From: Pseudalkalibacillus hwajinpoensis
GTDB taxonomy: Bacteria; Bacillota; Bacilli; Bacillales; Guptibacillaceae
Length of the DNA stretch: 64,000 nt
Assembly (NCBI RefSeq): GCF_039851965.1
Contig: NZ_CP156674.1
Location: forward strand, 3,162,001-3,226,000
Direction: 5' to 3'
Every line of letters begins with the position of its first letter. The first letter of the stretch is position 1. The notes below the pieces were generated by a model that ran no database searches, was not told where the DNA came from, and worked only from the letters and a program-made list of their open reading frames with translations. Positions 26,726 through 35,313 of this stretch are shown one piece after another. The position numbers and the translations under genes are program-made.

Positions 26726-27820
26726 ATGAAAGGCAATTCTCGGTGGATGATGTTGTTGGCAGCCATGCTAGTGTTTGGCATGATCCTAACTGGCTGTATG
26801 GCAGGTAATGAAGAAGCAAGTGGCGATGGAAATTCTGAGTCTGATAGTGAAGGGGATTTAGAAGATAAGGTTGTCGTGTATTCTCCGCACGGAAAAGATA
26901 TTTTAAGTGAATTCGAGAAACAATTTGAAGCTGAATATGATGTGGATATGGAGTTTTTAGATCTTGGTTCTCAAGAGATACTGGACAGAGTACGCTCTGA
27001 AAAAAACAACACCCAGGCGGATATTTGGTGGGGAGCTCCTCAAGTAATGTTTGATGAAGCAAAAACCGATGAGCTTTTGCAGAAATACGAGCCAAGCTAT
27101 GCTGATTCTTTAGCTGATATGTACCATGATGAAGAATGGTACTGGACTGGTACTTCTCAAACCCCGGAAGTTATTTTGTATAACAACAAAGAGATTTCAG
27201 AAGAAGAGGCTCCTAAGGACTGGGATGATCTTACGGACCCAAAATGGAAAGATGAATTAATCATCCGTTACCCTCTAGCTTCAGGTACGATGCGCACGAT
27301 TTATTCTGCCATGATCTACCGTGATTTTAAAGAGTCTGAAAGCCCTGATGCTGGATATGAATGGTTGCAGAAGTTAGACGAGAATACGAAGGAATACGCA
27401 GCGAATCCAGAGATTATGTACAACCAGGTAGCGAAAGGTGTAGGCAATCTATCAGTTTGGAATATGCCGGATACCGTTATGCTAGCGGAAGAGAAAGGTT
27501 ATCCGTTTAGCTATGTGATTCCTGAGAGTGGTACGCCAGTCTTAACGGAAGGAATCGCGATCGTTGAAGGTGCTCCACACCCTGAAGCAGCAAAAGCATT
27601 TTACGAGTTTGTTAATTCAGAAGAAGCAGCTAAGTTGTTAGCCGAGAAATATTACAGAATTCCAACGCGTGATGATATTAGTGATCTTCCGAAGTGGATT
27701 GAAGAGACAGAGATCAATGCGATGGAAATCGATTGGGAAGTTTTTCAGGAAAAGTCTGATGAGTGGATGGAATACTGGGACAACAACATTAAAAACAGTG
27801 AAAAGCAAAAAGAGGAATAG
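26726..27820 (+). CDS. ABC transporter substrate-binding lipoprotein (AfuA/PotD-like family 1)
   Basis: 364 aa with lipobox LTGC (Cys22) and an acidic Ser/Gly linker. The mature protein starts 'KVVVYSPHGKDILSEFEKQF' and has the 'NNTQADIWWGAPQVMFDEA' and 'YNNKEISEEEAPKDWDDLTD' segments common to iron(III), polyamine and 2-aminoethylphosphonate binding proteins. The typical iron-chelating Tyr pair is not evident, so an organic ligand is as likely. It is followed by its ATPase and a fused permease in one operon. Confidence 0.85.
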   Translation: MKGNSRWMMLLAAMLVFGMILTGCMAGNEEASGDGNSESDSEGDLEDKVVVYSPHGKDILSEFEKQFEAEYDVDMEFLDLGSQEILDRVRSEKNNTQADIWWGAPQVMFDEAKTDELLQKYEPSYADSLADMYHDEEWYWTGTSQTPEVILYNNKEISEEEAPKDWDDLTDPKWKDELIIRYPLASGTMRTIYSAMIYRDFKESESPDAGYEWLQKLDENTKEYAANPEIMYNQVAKGVGNLSVWNMPDTVMLAEEKGYPFSYVIPESGTPVLTEGIAIVEGAPHPEAAKAFYEFVNSEEAAKLLAEKYYRIPTRDDISDLPKWIEETEINAMEIDWEVFQEKSDEWMEYWDNNIKNSEKQKEE

Positions 27821-27847
27821 ATCTCCAGGAAAGAGGAGTTGTTGGTT

Positions 27848-28933
27848 ATGACTGCAGTAACCTTATCTAATATTACAAAACAATTTGGTGATGTAACCGC
27901 TGTTAAAGAATTGGATATCACCATTAAAGAAGGGGAGTTTTTTACTTTTCTTGGCCCAAGTGGATGCGGAAAAACAACAACCCTTAGGATGATCGCAGGG
28001 TTTTATTACCCTTCAGCTGGGAAAGTGAAGTTCGATGATCGAGATATGACGACAGTTTCACCTGAAAAAAGAAATACGGGCATGGTTTTCCAAAACTATG
28101 CCCTTTTCCCTCATATGACTGTTTTTGAAAATGTGGCCTTTGGGTTGAAAGTAAGAAAAGTGAATAAAGCTGAGGTGAAAAGAAGAGTAGAAGATGTTTT
28201 AGAAAAAGTGCACTTAAAGCCTTTTATCGATCGCCAGGTTAGTCAATTAAGTGGCGGACAGCAACAGCGAGTTGCTTTAGCGAGGGCGCTCGTGATTGAG
28301 CCGGATATTTTATTACTTGATGAGCCACTAAGTAATCTAGATGCCAGGTTACGAGATGAAATGAGAAATGAAATTCTTCGTCTGCAGCGTGAGTATGGAA
28401 TCACCACAATCTACGTGACACATGATCAGGTAGAAGCGCTCACGATGAGTGATCGTATCGCTGTTTTTAATGTAGGGAACTGCCAACAGATTGGGACGCC
28501 AACGGAAATCTACAATCAACCAGTAAATGATTTTGTTGCTGAATTTATTGGAGAAACAAACTTGTTTGAAGTGAAGAGAAGTGGTGAAGACGAAGGCCTT
28601 TTTTGTGAGGCTTTAAATCTAATCGTTCATTCTAGTACCCCTCGAGAAGAAGAATTCACGAAAAAAGGAAGGTTGAAAATGTCAGTTCGTCCTGAGGCAA
28701 TCTCCATTTCAAAGACGAAAATTGAGGGAGATAATATTTTATTTGGCAAAGTGGATCTGGTTCAATTCACAGGTGAAGCTGTTCATAGTTTCATAAAAGT
28801 AAATGACGGTCGTGCCACATTAAAGGTGACCGATTTGAATCGCGGTCCGAGCACATATTTACAAGAGGGATCTGATATTTATGTTCAACTTCCACCTGAC
28901 CAGATTCGAATCGTCCCAGTGGCAAAGGAGTGA
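27848..28933 (+). CDS. ABC transporter ATPase (PotA/FbpC type)
   Basis: 361 aa from the ATG at 27848 (GAGGAG 9 bp upstream). Walker A GPSGCGKTT (36-44), Q-loop 'NYALFPHMTVFENVAFG', signature 'LSGGQQQRVALARAL', Walker B 'ILLLDEPLSNLD' and the H-loop 'THDQ' are intact. The last 110 residues form a TOBE regulatory domain ('MSVRPEAISI'). It powers import with its neighbours. Six bases separate it from the permease. Confidence 0.95.
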   Translation: MTAVTLSNITKQFGDVTAVKELDITIKEGEFFTFLGPSGCGKTTTLRMIAGFYYPSAGKVKFDDRDMTTVSPEKRNTGMVFQNYALFPHMTVFENVAFGLKVRKVNKAEVKRRVEDVLEKVHLKPFIDRQVSQLSGGQQQRVALARALVIEPDILLLDEPLSNLDARLRDEMRNEILRLQREYGITTIYVTHDQVEALTMSDRIAVFNVGNCQQIGTPTEIYNQPVNDFVAEFIGETNLFEVKRSGEDEGLFCEALNLIVHSSTPREEEFTKKGRLKMSVRPEAISISKTKIEGDNILFGKVDLVQFTGEAVHSFIKVNDGRATLKVTDLNRGPSTYLQEGSDIYVQLPPDQIRIVPVAKE

Positions 28934-28939
28934 TGTAGG

Positions 28940-30625
28940 ATGTTAAATGCAGAGAAGAGAAAAACAATCCTTTTACTTATTCCGATTATCCTGGTACTCG
29001 TTGGATACGTTATCTATCCAACAATTGAAACGTTTATTGAAAGCTTTAGGAAAAACGGGTTATTTACTTTGCAAAATTATGTTGATTTCTTTGGACCTAA
29101 AGCACAGGCTAATTTAGAAGCTCTATGGAATTCGGTTTACATATCATTATTATCTGTCTTACTAAGTGCATGTATTGGCGTACCATTAGCTTTTATTTTT
29201 ACGAGATATAATTTTCCGGGGCGCTCGTTCTTCTCAGGTATTGCGATCATGCCGATTGTGTTACCTTCACTTGTCGGTGTCATGGCATTTATGTGGTTGT
29301 ACGGAGAAGCTGGGCTCATACCGATAGCCCTTCAAGATTTACTGAATTTAGAGGAAGTTCCATTTAGTATAGGTGGCGTTACAGGAATCCTTCTTGTTCA
29401 CGCCTATACGATGTATCCCTATTTTTATATGACGGTTTCATCAGCTCTCAATAATGTTGATCCGTCGTTGGAAGAGTCAGCAGCCAATCTAGGATCAGGA
29501 AGATTAGGAGTATTCTGGAGAGTCACATTTCCCTTATTAACACCCGCTTTAGTTGCAGCATCCCTACTCGTCTTTATGGTCTCTATGGCATCCTTTAGTG
29601 CTCCATTTCTACTTGCTGGAGGCTACCGGGTTCTGAGTTTACAAATTTATTTTTCCAAAATAAATGGTGATTTAGAAATGGCAGCAACTCAATCTGTTAT
29701 TCTCTCAGCCGTTTCTATTACCTTCCTTTTATTTATGCGCTGGTTTCAGAATCGAAAAGACTATCGAATGGGATCAAAAGGGATAGGTGCTCACCGCAGT
29801 GAGGTCAATAATCCATTACTAAAATGGGTTATGGTTACTCTTGGAATTGTAGCAATGATCGTTCTTTTATTGCCACACGCCGTTTTAGCAATTCTATCTT
29901 TTGTTCCAGAAGGGGCGTGGACATGGCAGAAGTATCCTTCTTCTTTTAATCTTGAAAATTATCGCTTGTTGTTTGAGGATCCGAATATTTGGGATCCTGT
30001 TCGTAATAGTTTAATAATGGCTTTCTTTGCGTGCTTAGGTTGTTTTGTTTTTGGGATTATTACTTCCTATGCACTTGTAAAAAGAAAATTCTTCGGTAAA
30101 AATTTACTCGATATTCTTGTTATGCTTCCCTGGGCATTACCAGCTACGGTCGTTGGTATGAATCTCATATTAGCGTTTAACAGTAAGTCTATTTTCTCCT
30201 TTGGTCAGGTACTTGTCGGGACGTTCTGGATCTTACCACTTGCCTACTTTATTCGTTTTATACCACTCGTAGTCCGATCTACAAACGCTGTACTAGAACA
30301 AATGGATGATTCGATTGAAGAAGCAGCACAGAATCTGGGGGCGAGGTGGTTGTACACATTCAGAAGAGTTGTCTTGCCGATTATTATGCCAGGGGTTCTA
30401 AGCGGAACTCTGCTTGCTTTTGTTCAGGCTGTAGGGGAATTCCCAACTTCAGTCCTTTTGTATACGCTAGACAATCGACCGATCTCGATTGAGATAATGA
30501 ACCAGCTAAGGATGTTTAATCTTGGTCAGGCGGCAGCTTACGGAATGATTCAGGTTGGTCTTATCGCGATCGTGATGATTATTTCTTATAAATTCTTTGG
30601 AGTTAAATCAGAAAATACGCTTTAG
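28940..30625 (+). CDS. ABC transporter permease, two fused permease domains
   Basis: 561 aa with about twelve membrane segments in two homologous halves. Each has an EAA loop: 'EESAANLGSGRLGVFWRVTF' around 180 and 'EEAAQNLGARWLYTFRRVVL' around 455. This single-gene, two-domain form is typical of ThiP/FbpB/PhnU-type importers. It follows the ATPase directly and completes the transporter. Confidence 0.95.
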   Translation: MLNAEKRKTILLLIPIILVLVGYVIYPTIETFIESFRKNGLFTLQNYVDFFGPKAQANLEALWNSVYISLLSVLLSACIGVPLAFIFTRYNFPGRSFFSGIAIMPIVLPSLVGVMAFMWLYGEAGLIPIALQDLLNLEEVPFSIGGVTGILLVHAYTMYPYFYMTVSSALNNVDPSLEESAANLGSGRLGVFWRVTFPLLTPALVAASLLVFMVSMASFSAPFLLAGGYRVLSLQIYFSKINGDLEMAATQSVILSAVSITFLLFMRWFQNRKDYRMGSKGIGAHRSEVNNPLLKWVMVTLGIVAMIVLLLPHAVLAILSFVPEGAWTWQKYPSSFNLENYRLLFEDPNIWDPVRNSLIMAFFACLGCFVFGIITSYALVKRKFFGKNLLDILVMLPWALPATVVGMNLILAFNSKSIFSFGQVLVGTFWILPLAYFIRFIPLVVRSTNAVLEQMDDSIEEAAQNLGARWLYTFRRVVLPIIMPGVLSGTLLAFVQAVGEFPTSVLLYTLDNRPISIEIMNQLRMFNLGQAAAYGMIQVGLIAIVMIISYKFFGVKSENTL

Positions 30626-30640
30626 TAAAGAGGTGAAAAT

Positions 30641-32119
30641 GTGGATAATAGAAAGGTAGATTTCGAGTTAGAGGATGGAGCATGTTTTCCAGGAAAAACC
30701 TATGTTGATGAGCTTCTGAAACCTGTTTTTAAAGATCAGCGTGATTACTTATTTGACGCGATGTTTATGATTCATCGCGCGCATACGACGATGCTGAAGG
30801 AACAAAAAATCATTAAGGATGTTGAAGCAAAGCAGATATTGGACGGTGTGAATCAAGTTGCGAAAATGGAAAGAAATTTACTGAACTATATGCCAGAATA
30901 TGAAGATCTCTTTTTCCTTGTGGAAGCTGAAGTTGCGAAGTTGATTGGTCACGATTTAGCAGGGAAGATGCATATTGCGAAGAGTCGAAACGATATGGGT
31001 GAAGCGATGTATCGCATCGTTATCCGTGATCATATGCTCGACCTTTTAGATATCTTAAGAAAGTTAGGGCAATCGCTTGTCGCACAAGCAGAAGACCATG
31101 TTCATACAATCATGCCTGCACACACGCATACACAACCTGCTCAACCGACTACCTTTGGTCATTATCTACTCGCAATTTCGGATAATCTATCAAGAGACGT
31201 GGACCGCTTATGGCAAGCCTATCATACAGTTAATCGTTCACCGATGGGGGCGGCTGCCATTACAACGACCGGGTTTCCAATTAGCCGGGAACGAATGGTT
31301 GAGCTGTTAGGATTTGATGACATCATGGAGAATTCATATGATGCGATTGGAACAGGAGATTATTTAATTGAAACCGCTCTTACATTAGTTAGTGTAATGA
31401 CGAATATGGGTAGATGGATTCAAGAGCTTCTTAGAATGGCCTCCAATGAAGTAGGATTACTAAAAGTTTCTGACGCTTATGTGCAGGTAAGTAGCATTAT
31501 GCCGCAGAAACGGAATCCAGTATCTTTGGAACATTCAAGAGCTCTCGCTAGCAGCGCAGTTGGTGAAGGACTAAGTGTCATTCAGATGATCCACAATACA
31601 CCATATGGAGATATTGTGGATACTGAGGATGATTTACAGCCACATCTTTATAACGGATTCCATAAAGCCAATCGTGTAACGAAGCTATTAACAGCTGTGA
31701 TTACGACGATGAAGTTCAACAAGGAACGAGCGCTTAAGCAAGCAAAAACCAACATGATTACAATTACTGAGCTAGCTGACGTACTTGCAAGAGATTATGA
31801 TGTGCCATTTCGAAAGGCTCATCAGATATCTAGTTTAGTAAGTAAGAAAGCGAACGAGAGAAAGAAAGAGTTGTATGAATTGAGAATTTCTGAAGTAAAT
31901 AAGTGGATCGGGGACGTACAGCTTTCAGAAGAAGATTGGAAAAACATTTGTGATCCATCAAAGTTTATTGAGCGAAGGAGTGTTACGGGTGGACCAAATC
32001 CCCAGGTAGTCGAACACATGGTACAGAAACGGAAATTACGTTGGAAAGAGTTAGGTGAGAAAGTAGAAACTTATTCTACACAGATAGAGTCTGTTAAAGA
32101 GGATTTGAGGAATTTATAA
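30641..32119 (+). CDS. Argininosuccinate lyase-like enzyme of the fumarase/aspartase superfamily
   Basis: 492 aa from a GTG start (GAGGTG upstream). The three superfamily boxes are present: 'HIAKSRNDMGEAMY' (111-124), 'PAHTHTQPAQPTTFGH' (159-174) with the catalytic His, and 'SSIMPQKRNP' (284-293) with the mobile-loop Ser. Family members split C-N or C-O bonds to release fumarate. It is coupled to an importer (15 bp gap) and no argG is nearby, so a catabolic substrate, such as an aminocarboxylate of the EDDS type or an N-succinyl compound, is more likely than arginine synthesis. That is inference. Confidence 0.85.
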   Translation: MDNRKVDFELEDGACFPGKTYVDELLKPVFKDQRDYLFDAMFMIHRAHTTMLKEQKIIKDVEAKQILDGVNQVAKMERNLLNYMPEYEDLFFLVEAEVAKLIGHDLAGKMHIAKSRNDMGEAMYRIVIRDHMLDLLDILRKLGQSLVAQAEDHVHTIMPAHTHTQPAQPTTFGHYLLAISDNLSRDVDRLWQAYHTVNRSPMGAAAITTTGFPISRERMVELLGFDDIMENSYDAIGTGDYLIETALTLVSVMTNMGRWIQELLRMASNEVGLLKVSDAYVQVSSIMPQKRNPVSLEHSRALASSAVGEGLSVIQMIHNTPYGDIVDTEDDLQPHLYNGFHKANRVTKLLTAVITTMKFNKERALKQAKTNMITITELADVLARDYDVPFRKAHQISSLVSKKANERKKELYELRISEVNKWIGDVQLSEEDWKNICDPSKFIERRSVTGGPNPQVVEHMVQKRKLRWKELGEKVETYSTQIESVKEDLRNL

Positions 32120-32303
32120 AGGTGTAGTTAGTGTCGTTCGTTCAAATCGATGGTACAAACGATGGGCGATGTACCGTACAGCTTGTTGGACTTTAGGAGT
32201 TTCGTTTGCAATCCTAGCAGTGTCTAGTCCATTGGCTACCTAAAAGGGTTTAATTATTACATCCAGTTTTTTACTCCTGGATGAGGGGTATAACTAAAGG
32301 TGC

Positions 32304-33316
32304 TTGCATCATGATGGGTTTCGAGATCCTTTTGTATGGAAAGAAGGAGATAGCTGGTATCAAATTGTTGGGACTGGAATAGAGAGCGTATGTGGAGCCG
32401 TTATCATTTTCACTTCTGATAATTTAGTAGATTGGGATTGTAAAGGACTTCTATACGATGATAAGAATCAGCATTTCCCTTACTTAGGTGAAGTGTGGGA
32501 ACTGCCGATTTTGCTTCCAATCGGGAAAGGAAAGCATATTTTTATCATTAGTCCTGTTGGAAAAAACGCAGATGTAGAAGTCTTCTACTGGATTGGGACA
32601 TGGGATAAAAAACATTATCGCTTTATACCAGATCAGAAAGAACCGCAGCTCATTGATATAGGAGATTTTCATTTTACTGGACCAAGTGCCATGATTGATC
32701 CCCAAACCGGCCGATTGATTTTGTTTACAATCGCACAGGGGGGCGCTCGCTAATGGATGAATACGCAGCAGGCTGGGCACATAATGGTGGTCTCCCTGTT
32801 CACTTATGGTTACGAAATGATGGGAGATTAGGTATTAAGCCGATCAAAGAATTAACGAAGCTCCGAAAGAAAAAGTTGGTTTCGTTAGAAGATAAATCAG
32901 TCGAAGAAACAAATGCCATCTTAGCTCATGTGAAAGGAAATATGCTAGAACTCTGTGTTGAATTTCAAGATGCTGTTGCGAGTGAATATGGAGTGAAAGT
33001 CTTAAAGTCTGATAGCGGGAATGTAGAAACGTTACTTTACTATGACAGCAAAGAAGAGACGTTAAATGTTTTAAAGAAAACTAATGATTCAAAGTTACCG
33101 AGCCAATCTCAAGGTGGAAAGCTTCTATTAAATGGAGAGCGGTTAAGGCTTTATATTTATATCGATTGTTCAATCGTAGAGTGTTATGCCAATGAATTAA
33201 AAAGCATAACGACTAGAGGATACCCTCAGATTGAAGCATTAGGACTAGAGATATGGGCTAATGATCGGGTAACCGTGAAGTCGATGGAAGTTTGGGAGAT
33301 GAATCCTGCATTTTAA
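32304..33316 (+). pseudogene. Glycoside hydrolase family 32, N-terminally truncated and frameshifted
   Basis: The reading begins mid-protein at 'HHDGFRDPFVWKEGDSW' (the RDP box) and 'GEVWELPILLP' (the EC-type acid/base Glu). The expected 5' part with the nucleophile WMNDPNG box is gone. At about 32742-32750 a run of six G breaks the frame: 'FTIAQGGR' should continue 'SLMDEYAAGWAHNGGLPVHL', which is encoded in the next frame. The C-terminal beta-sandwich is kept ('IYIDCSIVECYANELKSITT'). This is the remnant of a sucrase/levanase-like enzyme next to a second broken GH32 gene. 32120-32303 holds no gene I can support. Confidence 0.85.
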
Positions 33317-33436
33317 CATTCTTTTGACCATGCACTTGATTCACATCATGTAATTGAAAACGGATAACCCAAGTTGCCTGAAAGGATGAGTCACTTATTT
33401 TGAAGGGAGTTCTTTTCATTCAATGCAGGAAGTTAA

Positions 33437-33465
33437 TTGACAGCGCTTACTTAAAAAACTATAAT
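33437..33465 (+). promoter_or_regulatory. SigA promoter with overlapping cre (CcpA) site
   Basis: TTGACA (33437-33442), 17 bp, TATAAT (33460-33465). TGACAGCGCTTACT (33438-33451) fits the cre consensus in all but the last base, overlapping the -35 box. Suggests catabolite repression of the LacI-DUF624-GH32 genes. Confidence 0.75.
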
Positions 33466-33480
33466 AATACTTATAGAATA

Positions 33481-33554
33481 CGTAATCGTTTACCTAAGCT
33501 CTTTAATAAGAGCTTATTTTGCAAAAGTCACGTAATCGATTACGCGTTACGTGA
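33481..33554. promoter_or_regulatory. LacI-type operators in the leader
   Basis: CGTAATCGTTTACC at 33481 and CGTAATCGATTACG at 33531, the latter nested in TCACGTAA-N11-TTACGTGA (33528-33554). All lie between the promoter and the LacI gene. Confidence 0.65.
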
Positions 33555-33606
33555 TATGTTCGTACCTTAAAAGGAACGAGTAATCTGATAAGAAGGTGAA
33601 AAGGAT

Positions 33607-34632
33607 ATGGACACCGTTAAAGATGGAAACAATATGCGTTCAAAAATGAAAGATGTTGCTCAAAAAGCAGGTGTCTCTACTGCCACCGTTTCTCACGTCA
33701 TTAACGGAACGAGGTATGTTTCTGAAAATACGAAGAAAAAGGTTTATCTAGCTATGAGGGATCTCAACTACAGTCCCAATTTCGTTGCTAGAAGTCTTCG
33801 AAGCAGCAGTTCAAAAACGATCGGTTTGATCATTCCTGCAAAAGAAATGGATACATCGGGTTTTTTCTTTATGTCAATTGCACATAGCATTGAGAAAAAG
33901 CTTAAAGAAATTGGCTATCAGTTAATATTAAGTAATTCAAATGAAGAAATTGAGAATGAGATTCAACAAATCAATATGTTTAAAAATCAAATGATTGATG
34001 GATTAATCATGGCTCCAACCTACGGAGACCATAGCTATCTAAAAGAATTTGAAGATACATTACCGATTGTGTTTATTGATCGAAAGCCGGAGGGTATTGA
34101 TTGCGACTGTGTGCTTGTCGATAACTACAAAGGTACTTATGATGCTATGAATCATTTAATTCATAAGGGACATCAGAAAATAGGATATATCTCTGGACCA
34201 CTGGGGCTAACGACTAGTGATGAAAGACTTAGAGGATATAAGCATGCGCTATTGGAAAACAATCTTCAGGTTGATGAAGGCATAATTGTTATCGATGAAG
34301 CCTCACTGGAAGCGGGGAAAAATGCTATGGCGTTTTTACTCGAACAATCGAAATGCACGGCGGTCATGATCGGCAATAATATTCTAACGTTAGGTTCTGT
34401 CGTTACGTTAAATAAAAGCAAGGTTCAAGTACCAGAAGACATGGCTGTTATTGGATATGATAACTATGAATGGACAGAAGCGACGAATCCACCGTTAACA
34501 ATCATTAAACAACCGATTCATGAAATTGGAGAAAAGGCAGCGGAATTGTTGCTCGCTCGTTTAGAAAATCCTCAGAAAGATACCTCATGTGTGAGCTTGC
34601 CATCAAGCTTAGAAATACGAAGTTCATGTTAA
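33607..34632 (+). CDS. LacI-family regulator of the GH32 locus
   Basis: 341 aa with AAGAAGGTGAAAAGG upstream. The LacI HTH begins near residue 14 ('MKDVAQKAGVSTATVSHVIN') with hinge 'LNYSPNFVARSLRSS'. The ligand domain is complete ('KTIGLIIPAKEMD' to 'SCVSLPSSLEIR'). It is probably the repressor of the adjoining fructan or sucrose genes, and the palindromes in its own leader suggest autoregulation. Sugar specificity is inferred from the neighbours only. Confidence 0.9.
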   Translation: MDTVKDGNNMRSKMKDVAQKAGVSTATVSHVINGTRYVSENTKKKVYLAMRDLNYSPNFVARSLRSSSSKTIGLIIPAKEMDTSGFFFMSIAHSIEKKLKEIGYQLILSNSNEEIENEIQQINMFKNQMIDGLIMAPTYGDHSYLKEFEDTLPIVFIDRKPEGIDCDCVLVDNYKGTYDAMNHLIHKGHQKIGYISGPLGLTTSDERLRGYKHALLENNLQVDEGIIVIDEASLEAGKNAMAFLLEQSKCTAVMIGNNILTLGSVVTLNKSKVQVPEDMAVIGYDNYEWTEATNPPLTIIKQPIHEIGEKAAELLLARLENPQKDTSCVSLPSSLEIRSSC

Positions 34633-34674
34633 TGCTAAAAAGGTAGTTCAATTTCGTAATGACGGGAGGAGAAT

Positions 34675-35271
34675 GTGTTGGGTGAACATAAATACAAAGT
34701 GTTTTCTTATTTAGAAAAAATAGTCGATTTTCTCTTTCTCAGCTTCTTATGGCCATCATGTGCCTCCCGATCATCACTATTTTCCCTTCAACATGCTATG
34801 TTTGGCGTCGTTAGAACATGGCAACTTCAAAAAGGTGACGCCGGTGTTTTCGTTACTTTTTTCAAGTTGTTTAAGGAGAATTTCAAACAAAGTTTTGGTT
34901 TATCCCTTATTTGGAGTTTAGTAGGACTGTCTTTATACATTAATTTTCAAATCTTATCTCTTTCTGGATCAATGATAGAAGTCGTGATTTTTATCGTGAG
35001 TGTCTTACTAAGCATCATTTACATTCTCATAACCATTTACTTATTTCCTATGATGGTTCATGTAAAAGCAAGGTGGCACTTACTAGTGCGAAATTCGTTT
35101 TTTCTTGTAGTAGCTAGTCCGTATTTAACAATTGTAATAGGTGTTGTCACACTGGCTACAGTGTATTTCTTGTTAGATAATCCAGCTGGCTTATTTTTCA
35201 TCACGAGTATACTGGCTTACTTTATTAGTTTTTGGTTTCTAAAAGCAATTAGTAAACTACAAATAAATTAA
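34675..35271 (+). CDS. DUF624 (YesL-like) membrane protein with a locally shifted segment
   Basis: 198 aa, GTG start behind GGGAGGAG. Five or so membrane segments and the family end of helix 1 ('HAMFGVVRTWQL') are present. Residues about 27-41 read 'PSCASRSSLFSLQH', unlike the family. In the other frame the same bases read 'IMCLPIITIFPST', exactly the expected helix, so one base has been lost near 34752 and one gained near 34793. YesL-type proteins accompany sugar-uptake genes, with no proven role. The gene is probably damaged. Confidence 0.75.
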   Translation: MLGEHKYKVFSYLEKIVDFLFLSFLWPSCASRSSLFSLQHAMFGVVRTWQLQKGDAGVFVTFFKLFKENFKQSFGLSLIWSLVGLSLYINFQILSLSGSMIEVVIFIVSVLLSIIYILITIYLFPMMVHVKARWHLLVRNSFFLVVASPYLTIVIGVVTLATVYFLLDNPAGLFFITSILAYFISFWFLKAISKLQIN

Positions 35272-35313
35272 TGAATCAGTTTAAAACTTTGTTTATGGAA
35301 AGGGTGCTGAATA

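Noticed and set aside
32160..32240. Hydrophobic reading ending 'VSFAILAVSSPLAT' between the lyase and the GH32 remnant
   Set aside because: No start or ribosome site and no recognisable family; may be a membrane-protein scrap but not supportable.
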